From the NCBI GenBank assembly GCA_020047875.1, contig JAIFNE010000018.1, positions 1 to 10,173 of the forward strand: DNA of 10,173 nucleotides. Direction: 5' to 3'. The notes beneath the pieces are model-generated. The model made no database searches. It saw only the letters and a program-made list of their open reading frames with translations, and was not told the DNA's origin. The stretch is from Hydrogenophaga sp. GTDB lineage: Bacteria; Pseudomonadota; Gammaproteobacteria; Burkholderiales; Burkholderiaceae_C. Made by a program: the position numbers and the translations under genes. Shown here piece by piece: positions 7,406 through 10,173 of this stretch (position 1 is its first letter; each line of letters opens with the position of its first letter).

Positions 7406-8272
7406 CTACCCCGTGCTGCGCTGCAGGCTCAGCGTGGCGTTGATGGCGCGGCTGAGCTTGGCCGCGTAGTTCGGATCGGTGGCGTAGCCGGCTTCCTGCA
7501 GTTCACGCGCAAAGGCCACCGGCGACTGCAGGTTGTCCATCACCTCCTGGTAGCGCGGGCTCTGGCTGATCAGGCGCGCGTAATCGCGAAACGAATCGGC
7601 ATAAGAGTCGTAGGCACGAAAGCGGGCGGTGACCTTGCGCGGCTCGCCGTCGATGTATTCGGTGGTGGTGATTTCGGCCACCTTGCCGGTCCAGCCGCCG
7701 GTGGCCTTGATGCCAAACAGGTTGTGCGAATTGGCGCCGTTGGCGTGGCGGATTTCGCTGCGGCCCCAGCCGGTCTCGTGGCCCGCCTGGCCAATCATGA
7801 AACTCGCCGGAATGCCAGACTCGCGCGCCACCGTTGCCGCCGCTTCGCTGTGCTCCGCGACAAAGCTGGCCTGGCGCGGCCCAGGGCTGGCGCGGCTCAC
7901 CGTGCTGGCTTCGCCCACCGCGGGCAGCGGGTTGGCACGCGCTGCATCCGGGCCCAGTATCTGACGACCGAGCTGGCGCTGGATCGCTTCAGACAAACCA
8001 CCGGGCAGGCCGGAGAGCTGCACCGAAAACTGCTGGTCGAGCAGGTCGGTGCCGAGGTCGCTGCCCTCACCATCCATCAGGCCCGACTTCTGGGTGGCCT
8101 CGCGCATGCTTTTGATCAGCTCGCGCATGAACAGCGACTCGAATTGCTTGGCCGCCTCCTTGAGCGCGGTCTTGTCGTCTTTGCCCGCGGCGGTGCCCGC
8201 GCCGTAACGCAAGGCATTGAGCGCCGACGGATCGGCCGCCAGCCCCTGAAACGACATCGGTGAAGCATTCAT
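7406..8272 (-). CDS. flgJ: FlgJ, rod-capping protein with GH73 peptidoglycan hydrolase domain
   Basis: Caps the growing rod and cuts peptidoglycan in the periplasm so the rod can pass through. The 288-residue protein has both domains, as in enteric FlgJ. The rod-cap domain lies at about 36-100 (LKEAAKQFESLFMRELIKSM, DLLDQQFSVQLS). A linker of about 35 residues follows, then the GH73 hydrolase domain from about 136 to 282 (FMIGQAGHETGWGRSEI, NLFGIKATGGW, AGYATDPNYAAKLS). Glu166, Glu205 and Asp230 have exactly the spacing of Glu184, Glu223 and Asp248 of Salmonella FlgJ, so the hydrolase is probably active. The chosen ATG has GGGAG six bases upstream (8279-8283), which favours it over the ATG five codons later. 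A 136-base gap holding a repeat separates it from flgI. Confidence 0.96.
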   Translation of the reverse strand: MNASPMSFQGLAADPSALNALRYGAGTAAGKDDKTALKEAAKQFESLFMRELIKSMREATQKSGLMDGEGSDLGTDLLDQQFSVQLSGLPGGLSEAIQRQLGRQILGPDAARANPLPAVGEASTVSRASPGPRQASFVAEHSEAAATVARESGIPASFMIGQAGHETGWGRSEIRHANGANSHNLFGIKATGGWTGKVAEITTTEYIDGEPRKVTARFRAYDSYADSFRDYARLISQSPRYQEVMDNLQSPVAFARELQEAGYATDPNYAAKLSRAINATLSLQRSTG

Positions 8273-8311
8273 GAATCGCTCCCGGAAGGCGAGGTCTGCG
8301 CGCGCGAGGCT

Positions 8312-8390
8312 TTCAAACCCAGAACGCTGCCGATCCGGCTCTGCCGGTCGGCCAGCGTTGTCCCCTTGAGGGGGTGACGCGAAGCGGCGC
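8312..8390 (-). repeat. Dispersed hairpin repeat, copy B (inside the flagellar operon)
   Basis: Second copy of the element at 860-938, read on the - strand, filling over half of the flgI-flgJ gap. In that direction it contains a small CGC-TTC-GCG stem (8378-8386), GTCACCCCC leading into a CCCC-TCAA-GGGG stem (8362-8373), and a perfect CCGGC-AGA-GCCGG hairpin (8335-8347). It ends in TTCTGGGTTTGAA. The CCGGC arms match copy A exactly while the loop differs by one base, which suggests the structure is maintained. It begins about 20 to 30 bases after the flgI stop, the same place relative to its upstream gene as copy A. The remaining bases of the gap, 8273-8311 and 8391-8408, hold the flgJ ribosome-binding site and nothing else I recognise. 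Confidence 0.75.
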
Positions 8391-8408
8391 GGGGGCGGGC
8401 TGTCCTCT

Positions 8409-9593
8409 TCATATGATTTCCAGCTCCGCGTTCAGCGCGCCAGAGGCCTTGATCGCCTGCAGGATCGCCACCAGGTCTTGTGGCGTGGCGCCCAGCGCGT
8501 TCAGCACCCGCACCACGTCGGCCAGCTGCGCGGCTGCGGGCACCGCAATCAGCGATCCTTTGTCTTGGCTGATCTGAATGTTGGCCTGCTCGGTCACCAC
8601 CGTCTGGCCGCCCACCGACAGCGGGTTGGGCTGGCTGATCACCGGGGTGGAGCTGATGCTGACCGACAGGTTGCCGTGCGACACGGCGCAGGCCGCCAGC
8701 GTCACCGCCTGGTTCATCACGATGGAGCCGGTGCGCGCGTTGATGATCACCTTGGCCACTGGAATCGGCGCGTCCAGCCGCACCTCTTCCACCGCCGCCA
8801 AGAAGCCCACGCGGGCGTTCGGATCGCCCGGGGCGCGCAGCCGGATCACCCGGCCGTCCACCGCGCTCGCGGTACCGACGCCGAGCTTTTTGTTGATGGC
8901 GTCGGTCACGCGCAGCGCGGTCTGGAAATCGCTGGCCTCCAGGCCGAGATCGATGGTTTCGCCGAGCGCAAACGGTGTGGCCACCGCGCGCTCGATCTGC
9001 GCGCCAGCCGGAATGCGGCCCGCGCTCAGGTGGTTGATCTGCACCTTGCTGCCGCCCGCCGAGGCACCTGCGCCGCCCACCAGCAGGTTGCCCTGTGCCA
9101 GCGCGTAGATCTGGCCGTCGGCGCCCTTGAGCGGGGTGGTGATGAGCGTGCCGCCGCGCAGCGATTTCGCGTTGCCGATCGAGGACACGGTCACGTCCAT
9201 CATCTGGCCGGGTTGGGCGAACGCAGGCAGCTGGCCGGTGACCATCACCGCGGCCACGTTTTTCAGCTGCAGATTGGCGCCGGGCGGCAGGGACAGGCCG
9301 AGCTGCTGCAGCTGGTTGTTCAGGCTTTGCGCGGTGTAGGGCATCTGCGTGGTCTGGTCGCCCGTGCCATCCAGGCCCACCACCAGGCCGTAGCCGGTGA
9401 GCTGGTTGGTGCGCACGCCCTGAACCGATGCAATTTCCTTCACCCGGATGCCCTGCGCCGACGCACCAGCCACCGGCCACACCAGGCCCAGCAGCAGCGC
9501 CAGCGCCACGGCCAGCCAGCCGCCGCGGGGCACGACGGCCGGCGCGCGCGTCACCGACGGCGCGGGAGGTATCGGCAGCAGTTCGGTTTTCAT
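8409..9593 (-). CDS. flgI: Flagellar P-ring protein FlgI
   Basis: Periplasmic protein that assembles into the P-ring around the rod at the peptidoglycan layer. The 394-residue precursor has a Sec-type signal: arginines near 16-23, a hydrophobic core at about 26-42 (GGWLAVALALLLGLVW) and probable cleavage after ASA at 44-46, giving a mature start QGIRVKEIASVQGVR. About 20 residues precede the usual signal, so an internal GTG start (Val14 or Val20) is possible; the ATG has AGG close upstream, which supports it weakly. Family blocks include NQLTGYGLVVGLDGTGDQT (63-81), TLITTPLKGADGQIYALAQG (149-168), HGNLSVSISSTPVISQPNPL (306-325) and the C-terminal LNALGATPQDLVAILQAIKA. The chain has a single cysteine, Cys302; the enteric partner position is Ala386. 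The gene starts 20 bases after flgH. Confidence 0.97.
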   Translation of the reverse strand: MKTELLPIPPAPSVTRAPAVVPRGGWLAVALALLLGLVWPVAGASAQGIRVKEIASVQGVRTNQLTGYGLVVGLDGTGDQTTQMPYTAQSLNNQLQQLGLSLPPGANLQLKNVAAVMVTGQLPAFAQPGQMMDVTVSSIGNAKSLRGGTLITTPLKGADGQIYALAQGNLLVGGAGASAGGSKVQINHLSAGRIPAGAQIERAVATPFALGETIDLGLEASDFQTALRVTDAINKKLGVGTASAVDGRVIRLRAPGDPNARVGFLAAVEEVRLDAPIPVAKVIINARTGSIVMNQAVTLAACAVSHGNLSVSISSTPVISQPNPLSVGGQTVVTEQANIQISQDKGSLIAVPAAAQLADVVRVLNALGATPQDLVAILQAIKASGALNAELEII

Positions 9594-9613
9594 GAGGCCT
9601 ATTCTGGTGAGGC

Positions 9614-10173
9614 TCAGAACGGGAGAACGCTCAAAAAGAACCGTGCTAACCAGCCAATTGAAAGGGCTTCGCCCTGCGCACCGCGCCCACGCGACTCGAT
9701 GCGCGTGTTCGCCACCTGGGTGGACGGGATCACGTTGCCGGGACGGATCTGGCGCGGATCGACCGTGCCCGAGAAGCGCAGCACGTCCACGTTCTGGTTC
9801 ACGCCAATCTGCTTTTCCCCCGCCACCACCAGATGGCCATTGGGCAGCACCTCCAGCACGGTGGCGGTGATCGAGCCCGAAAAGTTGTTGGTGCTTTCGG
9901 TGCCGCCCTGGCCGGCAAAGCTGTTGGACGAGCTGGCCCCCGCGTCGAGCCTGCCCAGCAGCGACTCGGTGAGGAACGGGAACGCGGACACATTGGCCGA
10001 GACATCGCCGGTGCGGTCGATCGAGGCCGACGAACTCTGGCTCGCCGTCACCCGCTCGGTGATCTGAATGGTGAGGGTGTCACCCGGCAAGCGGGCCCGC
10101 GGATCTTCAAACGCCGGCCGGTAGCTCGCCGCCTGAAAAATGCCCCCGGTCGGCACCGCCGCCACCGGCGCCG
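9614..10173 (-). CDS. flgH: Flagellar L-ring lipoprotein FlgH (5' end outside window)
   Basis: Forms the L-ring, the outer-membrane bushing through which the rod passes. About 186 C-terminal residues are visible. The frame is open to the window edge, and the GTG at 10165 is an internal valine inside APVAAVPTGGIFQ, a conserved block well downstream of the real start. The N-terminal lipoprotein signal and lipobox cysteine are therefore not visible. Recognisable blocks are PGDTLTIQITERVTASQSSS, SFAGQGGTESTNNFSGSITA, VLEVLPNGHLVVAGEKQI, FSGTVDPRQIRPGNVIPSTQ and the terminal WLARFFLSVLPF, which parallels the end of enteric FlgH. It is the most upstream flagellar gene in the window, 20 bases before flgI, in the standard flgH-flgI order. 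The rod and hook genes are expected further to the right, beyond the window. Confidence 0.96.
   Translation of the reverse strand, partial: APVAAVPTGGIFQAASYRPAFEDPRARLPGDTLTIQITERVTASQSSSASIDRTGDVSANVSAFPFLTESLLGRLDAGASSSNSFAGQGGTESTNNFSGSITATVLEVLPNGHLVVAGEKQIGVNQNVDVLRFSGTVDPRQIRPGNVIPSTQVANTRIESRGRGAQGEALSIGWLARFFLSVLPF

Noticed and set aside
8478..10067. Long + strand open frame of 529 codons opposite flgI and flgH
   Set aside because: It lies antisense to two clearly conserved genes, is rich in His, Arg and Ala, and shows no family motif; a GC-driven shadow.

Overview
The window is a high-GC stretch of a proteobacterial chromosome. The flagellar gene order, a two-domain FlgJ, the SbmA/BacA-type ABC protein and the style of the intergenic repeats suggest a betaproteobacterium of the Burkholderiales, probably the family Comamonadaceae. 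The family placement is inference; no rRNA or other taxonomic marker is present. Coding density is very high. Every stretch without a gene is shorter than 150 bases.

Left part, + strand: the 3' portion of a cytosolic 5'-nucleotidase gene of the NT5C1 (cN-I) type, running in from outside the window (1-849). A 141-base gap (850-990) holds a dispersed GC-rich hairpin repeat. Then comes a fused permease/ATPase ABC transporter of the SbmA/BacA-YddA type (991-2769). This gene converges with queC, leaving only 24 bases between the stops.

Right part, - strand, read from right to left: flgH (start beyond the window), flgI, flgJ, flgK, flgL, then a gene for a degenerate-EAL plus HDOD signalling protein, then queC. 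Gaps are 20 bases (flgH-flgI), 136 (flgI-flgJ), 9 (flgJ-flgK), 12 (flgK-flgL), 9 (flgL-HDOD) and 38 (HDOD-queC), so most of this looks like one transcription unit. The products are the outer-membrane L-ring, the periplasmic P-ring, the rod cap with its peptidoglycan hydrolase, and the two hook-filament junction proteins: the late rod, hook and junction steps of flagellum assembly. The HDOD gene appears broken by a single missing base near 4362-4375. queC makes the queuosine precursor preQ0 and is functionally unrelated to flagella.

The least ordinary items are (i) two copies of the same hairpin-rich repeat, one after the nucleotidase gene and one inside the flagellar operon between flgI and flgJ, each in the same orientation relative to the gene it follows; (ii) the HDOD frameshift; (iii) loss of one of the two cysteines that form the disulfide of enteric FlgI. 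I see no phage, insertion sequence, CRISPR array, tRNA or rRNA, and no convincing novel multi-gene system. Most of the window is conserved housekeeping and flagellar content.
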